Translations under genes and position numbers: made by a program
Shown: one piece after another, positions 1-8,298 of the stretch
Layout: the number at the start of each line of letters is the position of its first letter
Numbering within the stretch: position 1 is the first letter of the stretch
NCBI GenBank assembly: GCA_027575765.1
Contig: JANBPT010001205.1
Span: 1-12,460 of the forward strand
Reading direction: 5' to 3'
From: Tieghemiomyces parasiticus
Taxonomy: Eukaryota > Kickxellomycota > Dimargaritomycetes > Dimargaritales > Dimargaritaceae
DNA length: 12,460 bases
Notes under the pieces: generated by a model
Told to the model about the DNA's origin: nothing
Databases searched by the model: none
The model's input: only the letters and a program-made list of their open reading frames with translations

Positions 1-134
1 TTTAGGGCCTTCTATGGCGGCGGCGACCGTGCGGGAGTAGCATGGCGGCTACCGCATTATGCATCGGCACTGACCCCTTTCCAACGCTGATTGTGGCGTA
101 CGCGCCGTCTTCTTCCCCATCTCTCCCACAACAG

Positions 135-1070
135 CAAGAACCTTTCGCAGCTTGAGCTGTGTCCAACTAATGTCCATGTCATGCCGTCCCTAACCGACAT
201 GCAGAGTAAGTCTAAGCATTCATACTACGCTTGGCCGCTTTGATATCCTAGTCGTAGGGTTCCTGTAGATTAGTGTGGTTATTCTTCACCTCCCGGTCGA
301 CATTTTATCTTACCTGCATCTAACGAACACTCCTGGCCTTGCGGAGTTACCCGCCCTACCCAATTTTCTCAATCCAGCCTGGTACGGTGTCATATTCGTC
401 CACCATGGCGCCTACGAGGGGGGCATTTTCCGCTTCGCCATCCGGATCCCCGACGAGTAAGTGGTTTGTATCGGATCAGGTGGACCTGCTTCATGCCCTC
501 CTGGCCGGTTTTGGTGTCTATCTGGACTCGGATTTCACCACCCTAACTTATCTATCGACCTCCGGCGTGCTATCCTCTTCGACCAGCTACCCACACTCGG
601 CGCCCAGCGTTCGCTTCTTGACCGAAATGTTCCATCCGCTGATAGGCCCGCGTGGCGACTTCGCCATCGGTCAGCGCTTTCCCGAGTGGGTTGCCAACCA
701 CCACCAGATTTACCATATCCTTCAGTTCCTCAAGCAGTCATTCCGGAAGGCCAGCCTCAAAGTGATTGACGAAAAGTCGGCTGGCAACGTCAAGGCGCTG
801 CAAATGTTCCACCGTGAACCGGCCATTTTTGCCCGCCTAGCCGCCCAGTGTGCCCAGCTCTCCGCCAGCGAGCCCGTGCTTTACGAGCGCATCGGTGCCG
901 ACAACCCTATCCAATTCGCACCTATTAACAACCAGGACCTGGCGAAATGGAAGGTCCACCTCAGCCAGAGTTCCGAGTTCCCGGACGTGGAGCTTAAGGA
1001 ACCGGCTAGCCCCTTCCGCGGCCTCAAGAACTTCGCCGAGAACATCAATCGCATTATGAACATTTACTAG
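135..1070 (+). CDS. AKTIP/FTS-like ubiquitin-conjugating enzyme variant, 5' end outside the window
   Basis: Visible exons are 135-205, 378-456 and 587-1070 (stop TAG at 1068-1070), with introns 206-377 (172 nt) and 457-586 (130 nt, CTAAC branch site near 543). Phases agree at both junctions and give about 210 residues. The fold is UBC-like: a VHVMPS strand, then WYGVIFVHHG, then GGIFRF and IPDDYP, then FHPLIGP and the FPEWVANHHQIYHILQFLK helix. These are the landmarks of AKTIP (Fused Toes). The position after FHPL where true E2 enzymes carry the catalytic Cys has none, so it should be an inactive E2 variant. Known family role: FTS binds Hook and FHIP and links dynein to early endosomes, also shown in Aspergillus. 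The exon at 135 follows a strong pyrimidine tract (106-128) and CAG, so at least one earlier exon is missing. The alternative of reading 275-377 as coding was rejected. Family call strong, 5' boundary moderate. Confidence 0.85.
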
Positions 1071-1383
1071 TAGACGGGGCCTGTTCGTTCCTATCCCTAC
1101 GTCCTTTTCCATTGCATTAGTCCCTATTGCTTACATCTATGTGCCCCCTTTTTTCTTGTACTTTTCAGGGTACGGCCGTCCTTCAACTTTCAGCTTGACA
1201 TATATTGAAATAATTGTACACATACGGGTCGAAGCCATTCGTCCTGCCTATGCAACCGATATTTCGTTCACACCAGCAGTAGGATGGTGAGGTGTAATCG
1301 TAGCAAGTCTAGGACCTGCTACCACAAGTTATGTCGCTTATTTTATCAGAAAAAATACGACACTCTACATATTCATGGACTCG
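1071..1383. other. Convergent 3' intergenic spacer
   Basis: This 313-nt gap separates the ends of the AKTIP-like gene (plus strand) and SDHAF4 (minus strand), so it should hold both 3' ends. An AT-rich patch at about 1200-1220 (GAAATAATTGTACA) could serve the plus-strand gene. On the minus strand, about 1337-1347 reads as GATAAAATAAG, a loose poly(A)-signal-like element for SDHAF4. Neither gene has a perfect AATAAA here. No coding sequence was recognised. Confidence 0.5.
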
Positions 1384-1743
1384 CTAGAAGTCGTAAACCC
1401 GTCCGTTACGCTCCCAATCGCCGTACCGGGTGGGCTCTGGGCCTCGTGGCCCGCCATGTTCGCCGGTCTGCGGGTTAACATCATTCTCAAATGCCTCCAG
1501 AGGCGCGGGTACCACGGTGGGTACCGCTTCAGCACCGTCTTCGTCGCCCTCGTAAACACGCTTGACAGACTCCTCGAATTCGCGTTGCTGGTTGGTGTCC
1601 CCCAGCGGTACGGGGCCGACACGCTCCCATGGGGAAGTAGATTTCGATCGGGTCAGCGAGGAGCGGTGGAAGGTTCCCAAGCGGGCAGCCAAAGGTAGTG
1701 GTCGAACTGGTAGCAAAAAGCGGGTGAGCCGTGTGGTGGACAT
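1384..1743 (-). CDS. SDHAF4: Succinate dehydrogenase assembly factor 4 (DUF1674), mitochondrial
   Basis: An intronless gene of 119 codons with start ATG at 1743-1741. The last third is the DUF1674 signature: [20 protein letters not shown] followed by [10 protein letters not shown] at the extreme C-terminus. Just upstream is [17 protein letters not shown], matching the PLG..EQ.EFE helix seen in this family. The first ~40 residues are rich in Arg and hydrophobic residues and lack acidic ones ([16 protein letters not shown]...), as expected of a matrix-targeting leader. In the known family (yeast Sdh8, human SDHAF4) the protein is a matrix chaperone that binds the flavinylated catalytic subunit Sdh1/SDHA, limits its auto-oxidation and helps it join Sdh2 in complex II. 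It is convergent with the AKTIP-like gene. The middle (about residues 65-85) is acidic and low in complexity, normal for the family. The call is confident; only the use of the first ATG is inferred. Confidence 0.94.
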   Translation of the reverse strand: MSTTRLTRFLLPVRPLPLAARLGTFHRSSLTRSKSTSPWERVGPVPLGDTNQQREFEESVKRVYEGDEDGAEAVPTVVPAPLEAFENDVNPQTGEHGGPRGPEPTRYGDWERNGRVYDF

Positions 1744-2230
1744 GGTTGTGATTGAGTGAAAGGGAGAGGTGGGAGCTTAGGGATTAGAACCGATTACATG
1801 CTATTAGGAATGTATCAGAAGGCAAGTGCGAATGCACAAGGGTCATAAAGTCATTGCGTCATGTACCAGTGGCAGGTGAGGAGGACGGCAGTTAGTTTTA
1901 ATGTAGTAGGCTGCGCCACACAGGCCTCATAGATACCGCACATGTATTCCTTTGGTCTTGTAAGTATGGTGGGGCCACGGGATACTTACTGCTCAGACCC
2001 ACTCCGAGATTGATAGCAGCGTGTGCGATGCAGTTTAGTCGGTTACGGTGTGAGGTGGCTTGCCGACCAAAGTCCTTGTTTTATATGACTAAACCGAATT
2101 CGTCGTGTCTTCCGTTGCTCTACTTGGCCGTTAGATCAGCTTTGGGCCCAGTTGAGTGACTTGACCTCACCTCACTTCATCGCCCTGGTCTCTATTCGTA
2201 CCTGGCACCCGGCCCAAGTAACCTGCAGCA
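1744..2230. other. Intergenic: upstream region of SDHAF4, no gene seen
   Basis: This must contain the SDHAF4 promoter (minus strand, reading away from 1744). I see no long frame with family resemblance on either strand, no convincing TATA box and no RNA gene. A stretch near 1785-1800 resembles a tRNA T-arm on the minus strand but has no matching stem (see rejected items). Confidence 0.4.
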
Positions 2231-2246
2231 TACACACACACACACA

Positions 2247-2280
<34 letters not shown>
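2231..2280. repeat. Compound (CA)n-(CT)n microsatellite
   Basis: An alternating AC run (2232-2248) passes directly into a perfect CT run of 16 units (2249-2280). It lies in the geneless stretch about 0.5 kb upstream of SDHAF4. One strand is pure pyrimidine over the CT half and could adopt unusual DNA structure. The length is likely to vary between isolates. Confidence 0.95.
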
Positions 2281-2282
<2 letters not shown>

Positions 2283-2333
2283 AAGTCCGCTCTAGTTCAT
2301 ATTAATGCAGAAGAATGGCCGCTGACCTGAGTA

Positions 2334-2354
2334 ACTGGGTAAGGTTTACCCAGT
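2334..2354. repeat. Perfect 9-bp inverted repeat with 3-nt loop
   Basis: ACTGGGTAA (2334-2342) is followed by GGT and then by its exact reverse complement TTACCCAGT (2346-2354). No T-run follows, so it does not look like an intrinsic terminator, and no gene ends here. Its function is unknown. Confidence 0.85.
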
Positions 2355-2482
2355 CATGCGTCAAAGTTGGTATTGAATTATTTTAACTGTTTACCATATT
2401 GTTCATGGTGGTTGACGGAGAACTTGGTGGAAAGGTACATACCTCCTTAGGATATGACAGGACGGTCGCATAACAAAAACCG

Positions 2483-2567
2483 CCAACACGTCTTAAGTTA
2501 CGATTATAGCTCCGCCAGAATGGTGTTGGTTATAATCCGCCCTTCAGGGTACCCCACCTGGCGGATT
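2483..2567. repeat. Cluster of overlapping inverted repeats
   Basis: Four inverted pairs share this 85-nt patch: CCAACAC (2483-2489) with GTGTTGG (2523-2529); GATTATA (2502-2508) with TATAATC (2531-2537); TCCGCCAG (2511-2518) with CTGGCGGA (2558-2565); and AATCCGCC (2534-2541) with GGCGGATT (2560-2567). The palindrome GGGTACCC sits at 2547-2554. Some pairs are mutually exclusive, so alternative hairpins could form. It could be a worn miniature transposon, a structured transcript or chance; I recognise no family. Confidence 0.6.
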
Positions 2568-3056
2568 GACGCCTATGCTTGGGCTTATCAAGGTAGCCTC
2601 AGGTTGTGTCACCGGCAATAGTAATGGCCATCCGAGGGAACGATCTGCTTCGACATAGTCTTCAAGTAAATAATATACAAAATACACTTGCTGATGACGC
2701 TGGTCTTTATTGTTATTCGAGAAGATCCGGCGGCTGCCTTAAGTGGGTATCTTTAGACACTTGCGTAGACAAGTATACACGATTTCAGAGAAAAGTGCAG
2801 CAGATCCCGACCAATTGGACACGGGTCCGCCGATGGATTTTCTTGTGCAGAGCCATCTCATCGCCTCTGCCAAGGTACTTGATGTTATGTAATGAGGGAA
2901 TTTTACCAAAGATTGACTTGGTGAGAGTTATGGTCCATGTAGAAGCGAGCGGGCCATAGCCTTACCGTGGTGGGGCAGAGGGCTGTAGAAGCCTAATCTG
3001 GCGGTGTGTTAAGAGGTAACTATATTTACTATGCAGCCTAGGTAATATTACTACAA
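2568..3056. other. Geneless stretch with an open frame of doubtful status
   Basis: An open plus-strand frame without a clear ATG start runs from 2606 to 2959 (in-frame ATG at 2624). Its product has no motif I recognise and its codons lack the third-position G/C preference of the real genes here. I treat it as probably non-coding. The base composition is more AT-rich than in the surrounding genes. Confidence 0.3.
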
Positions 3057-3395
3057 ATGGGGGACCAGTATAGCTCGCCTTCGGATAATTGTAAACTGGA
3101 CCTAGAATGGAACTCTAAAAAAATGAAGAAGGTAATAAAAGGTGCATTGTGTAAGGCCCATCGGTTCGATTATCGACTGCTTATCGCCATTCGACTTTCC
3201 GTATTCAACATCATTAAAGCACATATGCAAGGGTCGGTTGTAAAATCACTCGGCTCTTTTGATTCAAACTATTGCTACAACTTGTGCAATTTCACTAATC
3301 TTAGTACTGGGCCTGTGCGTGTTCTTATTGGGATACGCCACCAGCCTCGGAGGATAGCGTCTAACCATACAAACTGCCGGCCAAAGATTCACTAG
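3057..3395 (+). other. Open reading frame of 112 codons, unknown and doubtful
   Basis: This frame has a real ATG at 3057 and a TAG stop at 3393-3395. The predicted product is basic and Cys/Asn-rich, with no signal peptide, membrane segment or domain that I recognise. Codon use shows no G/C preference at third positions, unlike GUF1, PCP1 or COQ10 in this window, and no splice sites link it to neighbours. A frame of this length can arise by chance in 12 kb. It is listed because the neighbouring plus-strand frames 2606-2959 and 3397-3597 sit in the same AT-richer patch while the opposite strand has no long frame. It could be a lineage-specific gene, a decayed mobile element or noise; I favour noise. 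Confidence 0.15.
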
Positions 3396-4173
3396 CGTGA
3401 TAGCCGTACCACGGGCTGACCAGTTCATGGAACATGTTTTCCGGGCACCTTTTATTCTTTCTGTTTACCACGCTGGGTCTGCAGGGACCAAGCCCATTTA
3501 TCCACAATCACGATTTTTCTCATTTTATAGGAGCTATACAAAACCACTTTGGGGCCTAATCTTAAAGCCTCACATACATTCCCATTTCAATATATAGCCT
3601 AGGTTCCAAGGAAGAGTTTTTACGTATATCTCTAGTCTGGATATTGAGGTCACGTCGTCTCTAACGATGTGTAGAAAGCGATGTCATCGCAGCTACTATC
3701 AATCGCCAAGGTCCAACTTTCGAATCAGGGATTCCCTTCAACTGGTTGTCGCCCCAAGCCTCGAGTTTACATACGTCCGCGACTTTTATTGAGATAGCCG
3801 CCTGGCCAGGAGGTGGTTGGCGGTAAGGTCACAATAAAGGGGGCGGTTGCTCCTTGGGCCTTTACCTTGGGGGATTATTTGGTAACGTACCAGTGTAGAA
3901 TGGTGGCCCCGTTGTAGTAGGAACTAGGCGAATTAAAGGCCGGCTTCCAGTGGCACACCAGGACTCTGCCATATGGCGTACGGTCCTGTACTGGTGGCTG
4001 TTCGCCCAATCCACACTCATTGAACTTAATGTCATACGGAGGTCCTATTCACCACGCACTGCCCGGACTCCCCTCTGCCCAACCGACTTGGATCCGCAAC
4101 TGTCGAGAATTAAGGCTGTATTTCGCAACATTTCCGAACCCTATCACCATCGGTATCCCGCTCTCCGACACCG
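3396..4173. other. Intergenic: upstream region of GUF1, no gene seen
   Basis: This region should carry the GUF1 promoter and 5' leader. The reading frame of GUF1 exon 1 has an in-frame TAA at 4111-4113 and no ATG between that stop and 4174, which limits how far the first exon can extend. Short open frames at 3397-3597 and 3950-4180 show no recognisable protein. No TATA box or repeat stood out. Confidence 0.4.
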
Positions 4174-7100
4174 ATGCTAGCACGCTTTCGGCATGGCGCC
4201 AGGTCCTTGAGTCTCTTGGCTGACCATGCGCGGGTCGCTACCCCCAATTGGTTTACTCGGGGGTGGCAATCGCCGATCCAGAACGCCGGGCGAACGAGTC
4301 GGCACGCCGGGTCGCAAATGAACTTGGCTCTCAGCGTGACCTACCCACGGCACATGGCGACCAAAAAGCCTACGGTAAAGTCCCTGCCGAGTGCTCCGGC
4401 ATCAATGGCCGAGGAGGCGGTATTTCTTGCCGAAGCAATGGAACCGATGCATATCGCGACCACCAACTAATTGGGTTGAACTATCCGCTTTGCCCCCCCC
4501 CGATCAATTGGTCCTACGCGCAGAGTAAAGATCCTCTAGACATTTCCGAATATACGACGGAGTACATTCGTAACTTCAGTATCATTGCCCACATCGGTAG
4601 GTCCGCGCCCGATCACCACGGCGACGACAGGGTCGTCGACCAGTTCTGGAAGTTAGAGGCGGTGGGACCAGCGCAACGTTTAGAGCCCTACACTTACTAT
4701 GCACTTTCTGATCTGGTCCTCATCCTGCAATTTACCAGATCACGGCAAAAGCACGCTCGCCGATCGTCTTCTTGAGTTGACCGGTAAGTACAGAAATTGG
4801 ACTGCATTAGGGCGGACCTCCCCCTTTTTTTTCCTACGCCCATCAAGTTTCGCTATAGGCGCAGTAGGGCCTAAGCAACCGGGTTCTTACTCGTACTTCA
4901 CCCCTCTTTTGCCCGACTTGCACCTACCCGTGAGCAGGCACCATAGATAAGAAGGCCGGGAACAAGCAAGTATTGGATAAACTCAAGGTCGAACGCGAAC
5001 GAGGCATTACGGTCAAGGCGCAGGTAAGCATTGCACTCGCCCAGGTGTTTCGCTGTCAGAGTCAACTAGGAAGGCCAGCCGGACCGCCTACGGCCGTAGC
5101 GGGCCACTTAGCCAGGAGACGCACGATTGTCCTTCTAACCCGCCCTAGCCTTGTCATTGTACCGTGCCACAATCCGTAGACCGCCTCCATGTTTTATACC
5201 TACCAGGGTAAAAAGTACCTTGTAAACCTCATTGACACTCCGGTAAGCGCAATTTAGTACATTTCCAGCCCAGCACGGACCAGTAATGCCACGCGTCCTG
5301 CCTTCTCAGCTGTCACCCGGACCTAATCATTTTCTCTTCACCCCCACCCCGCCGCTTCGTTTGCCTCTATTATGCTTCTCCAGGGGCACGTCGACTTTAG
5401 TTACGAGGTCTCCCGCTCTCTAGCAGCCTGCCAGGGAACCATTCTACTGGTAGACTCTAGCCAAGGAATCCAGGCTCAGACCGTGGCTAATTTCTACCTG
5501 GCCTTTGGGGAAGGGTTGACCATCGTTCCCATCCTCAACAAGGTGGATCTCCCGGGAGCGGACGTGGAAAAGGTCGCCGCCCAGCTGGAAAATGCCTTCG
5601 AAGTGGACACAGCCGACGCGCTGGCCATCTCGGCCAAGTCCAATCTTAATGTAGACCAGGTCCTGCCGCGTATTATCGAACGGGTGCCACCGCCTGTGGG
5701 CGACCCGCGGGCCCCACTGCGGGCACTTCTGTTCGACTCGTGGTACGACTCGTACGTCGGGGTTATCTGTCTCATCCGCGTGGTGGACGGCGAGATCCGG
5801 CCAGGCGATACCATCGTTTCGAGTCACTCGGACCGCACCTACGAAGTGGGAGAGGTAGGGATCATGCACCCAGAACAAACCCCCGCAGCCGCGCTGCAGG
5901 CCGGTCAGGTCGGCTACGTGGCCTGCAACATGAAGACCATCTCAGAGGCCTTCGTGGGCGACACGTTCTACAAGCTGCGCCACCCGGTAGAGCCTCTGCC
6001 GGGGTTCGTGCCGGCCAAGTCCATGGTCTTTGCGGGCATCTTCCCGATCGACGCCAACGACTACCCACGCCTGGACGAGTCGATTGAGAAGCTCACCCTT
6101 AACGACGCCAGCGTGTCGGTCCAGAAGGAGACCAGTAACGCCCTCGGCCAGGGCTGGCGCCTCGGGTTTCTGGGGACCCTTCACATGGATGTGTTCCGCC
6201 AGCGGTTGGAGGAGGAGTACGACGCCCGTATTATCATCACCCAACCCACCGTCCCGTACCGCATCGTTACCCAGCCTTCCGCCGACGAGAGCCGACCGGG
6301 CACGGCGGTCACGATCCGTACACCGGCCGAGTTTCCAGACCACAAGGAAATGGTCAAACAAACCTTGGAACTCCAGGAGCCCATGGTATCCGCCACCCTG
6401 ATCTTCCCCCAGGAGTATTTGGGCGCCATGCTCGAACTGTGCAGCGCTCACCGCGGGGACGCTCCCGAGTACACGTTCATCGACGAAACCCGCGTGCTCC
6501 TCAAGTGCACTCTTCCCATGGCCGAGATTGTGAACGACTTTTACGAGAAGCTCAAGTCCAAGTCCTCGGGCTACGCCAGGTGGGTTGCCGGACAGTCTTT
6601 TGAGGGTGTATCTGCCCATGTGGAATAGAGGTCTGATCGGCTGTAAGGCCTGTTAAGTTAACCATTGTACTGTCCACTTCATTGTGGCTCCCTCCCTTTT
6701 ACTCACCACCGCCTCGCACTCACTGCCCAGTTTTGATTATGAGGATGCGGGCTATGCCGTGTCCGACCTGGTCAAGGTGAGTTGGCCCAGTACGCGGCAG
6801 TTAGAGTTTCGCATTCCAACGACCGGCCCAGGAAGAACGGCACGCCGTGTACCTGTAACAATTGTGTTAGAACGCCCCTTCCCCCCCTATAGGGACCTGG
6901 CCCCGTTCGCGGGAACTAACTTCACCCTGCCTAACCTCCCTTGCCCTTGTGTGGTGCCACTAGATGAACGTTCTACTCAATACCAAGCCAGTGGACGCCC
7001 TAGCCTGCATCGTTCATCGCACTCAGCTGGACCGCGTAGGTCGAGACATCGCTGCCAAGCTACGCAAGGTCATTAAGCGGTGAGTAACTAGTAATGGTTT

Positions 7101-7829
7101 TACTGGACACTACATTTTGATCGCCATGGCTTGGGGTATTAACGCACCGCTCTTGACTCGGAACCCTTCCCCATGCTACCCTCCTACCAGGCAACTCTTT
7201 GAAGTCGCCATCCAGACGACGGCCGGCGGACGTGTCATCGCCCGTGAGAGGTAGGTGACTGAACCCAGCATCAACAGGTGGACCTTCCTTGACCCGGGAG
7301 CGCATGGTCGGGGATTGTCAACACCCCTTCCCTTTTTCGCTTGGATTCTGACCTTTGATCGGCTTCCTGTCCCTATCACCGACGCTTCTGCTCATCGCCC
7401 ATAACACCCTACTCTCAACGCAGCGTGAGCGCAGCTCGCAAGGATGTCACAGCGAAATGTGTAAGTAACTTTTATAGTGACTGGTCTACTATTAACGCCC
7501 TTTCCACTATGCCAGGGCGGAAGCAGGTCTAAACTTGCCGCGTCACCCATCATCCCCATCATGGGGGTTGCGTGGAGGCCCCGTCAATCTACCGCTGCGG
7601 CAGGTAGAGGCCGCCTCATCGTCTGGAAGCACGCTTTGGCCTCTAACTTAACTGCACCACCTGTACCACCTTGCATACACCCCACGTTTACCCCTTCCAT
7701 CAGTATGGTGGCGATGCTACACGCAAGATGAAGCTGCTGGAGAAGCAGAAGGAAGGCAAGAAGCGGATGAAGATGGTTGGTAACGTCGAGCTACCGCAGG
7801 AGGCCTTCCTTTCTGTCATTAAGCAATAG
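4174..7829 (+). CDS. GUF1: Mitochondrial elongation factor 4 (GUF1/LepA GTPase), 11 exons
   Basis: Exons: 4174-4374, 4524-4596, 4739-4783, 4938-5023, 5180-5242, 5384-6579, 6731-6776, 6964-7079, 7191-7250, 7424-7460, 7704-7829. All phases agree and give 682 residues. Exon 1 (residues 1-67, Arg-rich, few acids) is a matrix leader. The GTPase domain follows: G1 AHIDHGKST at 89-97, the switch-I segment [13 protein letters not shown]3 DTPGHVDF at 154-161, G4 NKVD at 208-211, G5 SAK at 239-241. Domain II, the EF-G-like domains and the LepA-specific C-terminus come next, ending with [20 protein letters not shown] and VELPQEAF. Known role: GUF1 acts on mitochondrial ribosomes, back-translocating or remodelling stalled complexes, and supports translation under stress. 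Least certain is the exon 1/2 junction (donor GTAAAG at 4375); the start is the first in-frame ATG after a TAA at 4111. Two introns split the G1 and G3 motifs. Confidence 0.96.
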
Positions 7830-7910
7830 AATCGGCCCGCTATCGACAGCCAGGGGTCGTGGACTCAATCGCCTGTGCAGTACAATAGAAATCGAATAAT
7901 GAAGCTTCAG

Positions 7911-7916
7911 AATAAA
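7911..7916 (+). terminator. Poly(A) signal AATAAA for GUF1
   Basis: A perfect AATAAA hexamer lies 82 nt after the GUF1 stop codon (7827-7829) in AT-richer sequence. This is a plausible distance for a cleavage and polyadenylation signal. Use of the site is inferred. Confidence 0.6.
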
Positions 7917-8011
7917 ATCGAGACAGTGATGATAAGTGTAGTGGTGTGAATACATACTACAAGGCAACTACGAACTAGGAACCTCGGTCGCGAGGGCCGT
8001 GGCTAGGGGAT

Positions 8012-8037
8012 GCAGCTACCATAAACTGGTAGGCTGC
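8012..8037. repeat. Bulged 9-bp hairpin
   Basis: GCAGCTACC (8012-8020), a 7-nt loop ATAAACT, then GGTAGGCTGC (8028-8037). Nine pairs form if G8032 is bulged out. It lies about 180 nt after the GUF1 stop and about 260 nt before the rhomboid start. The role is unknown; it may be chance. Confidence 0.5.
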
Positions 8038-8199
8038 TTACAGGGAGGGGTCACATCTAAACCTGGCCCTCCGCCCCTGCTTACTTAAACCGGCCGAACG
8101 CGAGCCCCCTCTTCACAAGGTAACCCGAGAGCCCTATTTCCAGATCTGTGGTCCCCATCCCTACGACTGCTCGATTACTACACCTCACACCGAATTCTG

Positions 8200-8224
8200 C
8201 CCAACCTTCCAACCCAACCTTCAA
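8200..8224. repeat. Short direct repeat, CCCAACCTTC twice with 13-nt period
   Basis: CCCAACCTTC occurs at 8200-8209 and 8213-8222. It belongs to a C/T/A-rich, G-poor stretch (about 8180-8240) leading up to the rhomboid gene. Such pyrimidine-rich tracts often lie near fungal transcription starts, so this may mark the promoter or leader; that is inference. Confidence 0.55.
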
Positions 8225-8298
8225 CCTGACTCCGTGTCACTACATTGCTTTACGAACACCGCTTTCTCTCAGCGCAGTTCATCGACCGCTGTTTACTC

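Larger units (their letters stand above)
7830..8298. other. Intergenic between GUF1 and the rhomboid gene
   Basis: This 469-nt spacer holds the GUF1 3' end (AATAAA at 7911) and the rhomboid promoter and leader. Both genes read rightward. A bulged hairpin (8012-8037) and a short pyrimidine-rich direct repeat (8200-8224) are listed separately. No gene was recognised. Confidence 0.5.

Noticed and set aside
42..155. ATG at 42 opening a short Ser/Pro/Gln-rich frame, a possible first exon of the AKTIP-like gene
   Set aside because: It ends at TGA (153-155) with no good donor. Its last part is the pyrimidine-rich tract of the acceptor before 135, so it looks intronic.
275..377. Extension of the AKTIP-like exon leftward through an open frame directly upstream of WYGVIF
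   Set aside because: The segment lacks the conserved strand before WYGVIF. Splicing 205 to 378 joins VHVMPSLTDMQ to WYGVIF in exact phase through a GTAAGT donor and a TCTCAATCCAG acceptor, and gives an intron of 172 nt, in line with the others.
461..769. Alternative-frame open reading frame over the AKTIP-like intron and exon 3
   Set aside because: It overlaps the frame with clear UBC homology and has no recognisable product.
1375..1698. Plus-strand open frames opposite SDHAF4
   Set aside because: They are mirror frames of the DUF1674 gene on the minus strand and show no family resemblance.
1780..1802. Minus-strand GGTTCTAATCC resembling a tRNA T-arm / B box
   Set aside because: The flanking bases do not form the 5-bp stem, and there is no A box, anticodon arm or acceptor stem at the right distances.
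3150..3180. GGTTCGATT motif resembling a tRNA T-loop
   Set aside because: No T-stem pairing and no cloverleaf upstream.
4248..4775. Long continuous plus-strand frame through GUF1 exon 2
   Set aside because: Only 4524-4596 of it is coding. It runs through two introns, and the conserved GTPase sequence requires splicing out of this frame at 4597.
5942..6619. 225-codon minus-strand frame inside GUF1
   Set aside because: It is antisense to the long GUF1 exon, whose G/C-rich third positions keep the opposite strand open. No motif seen.
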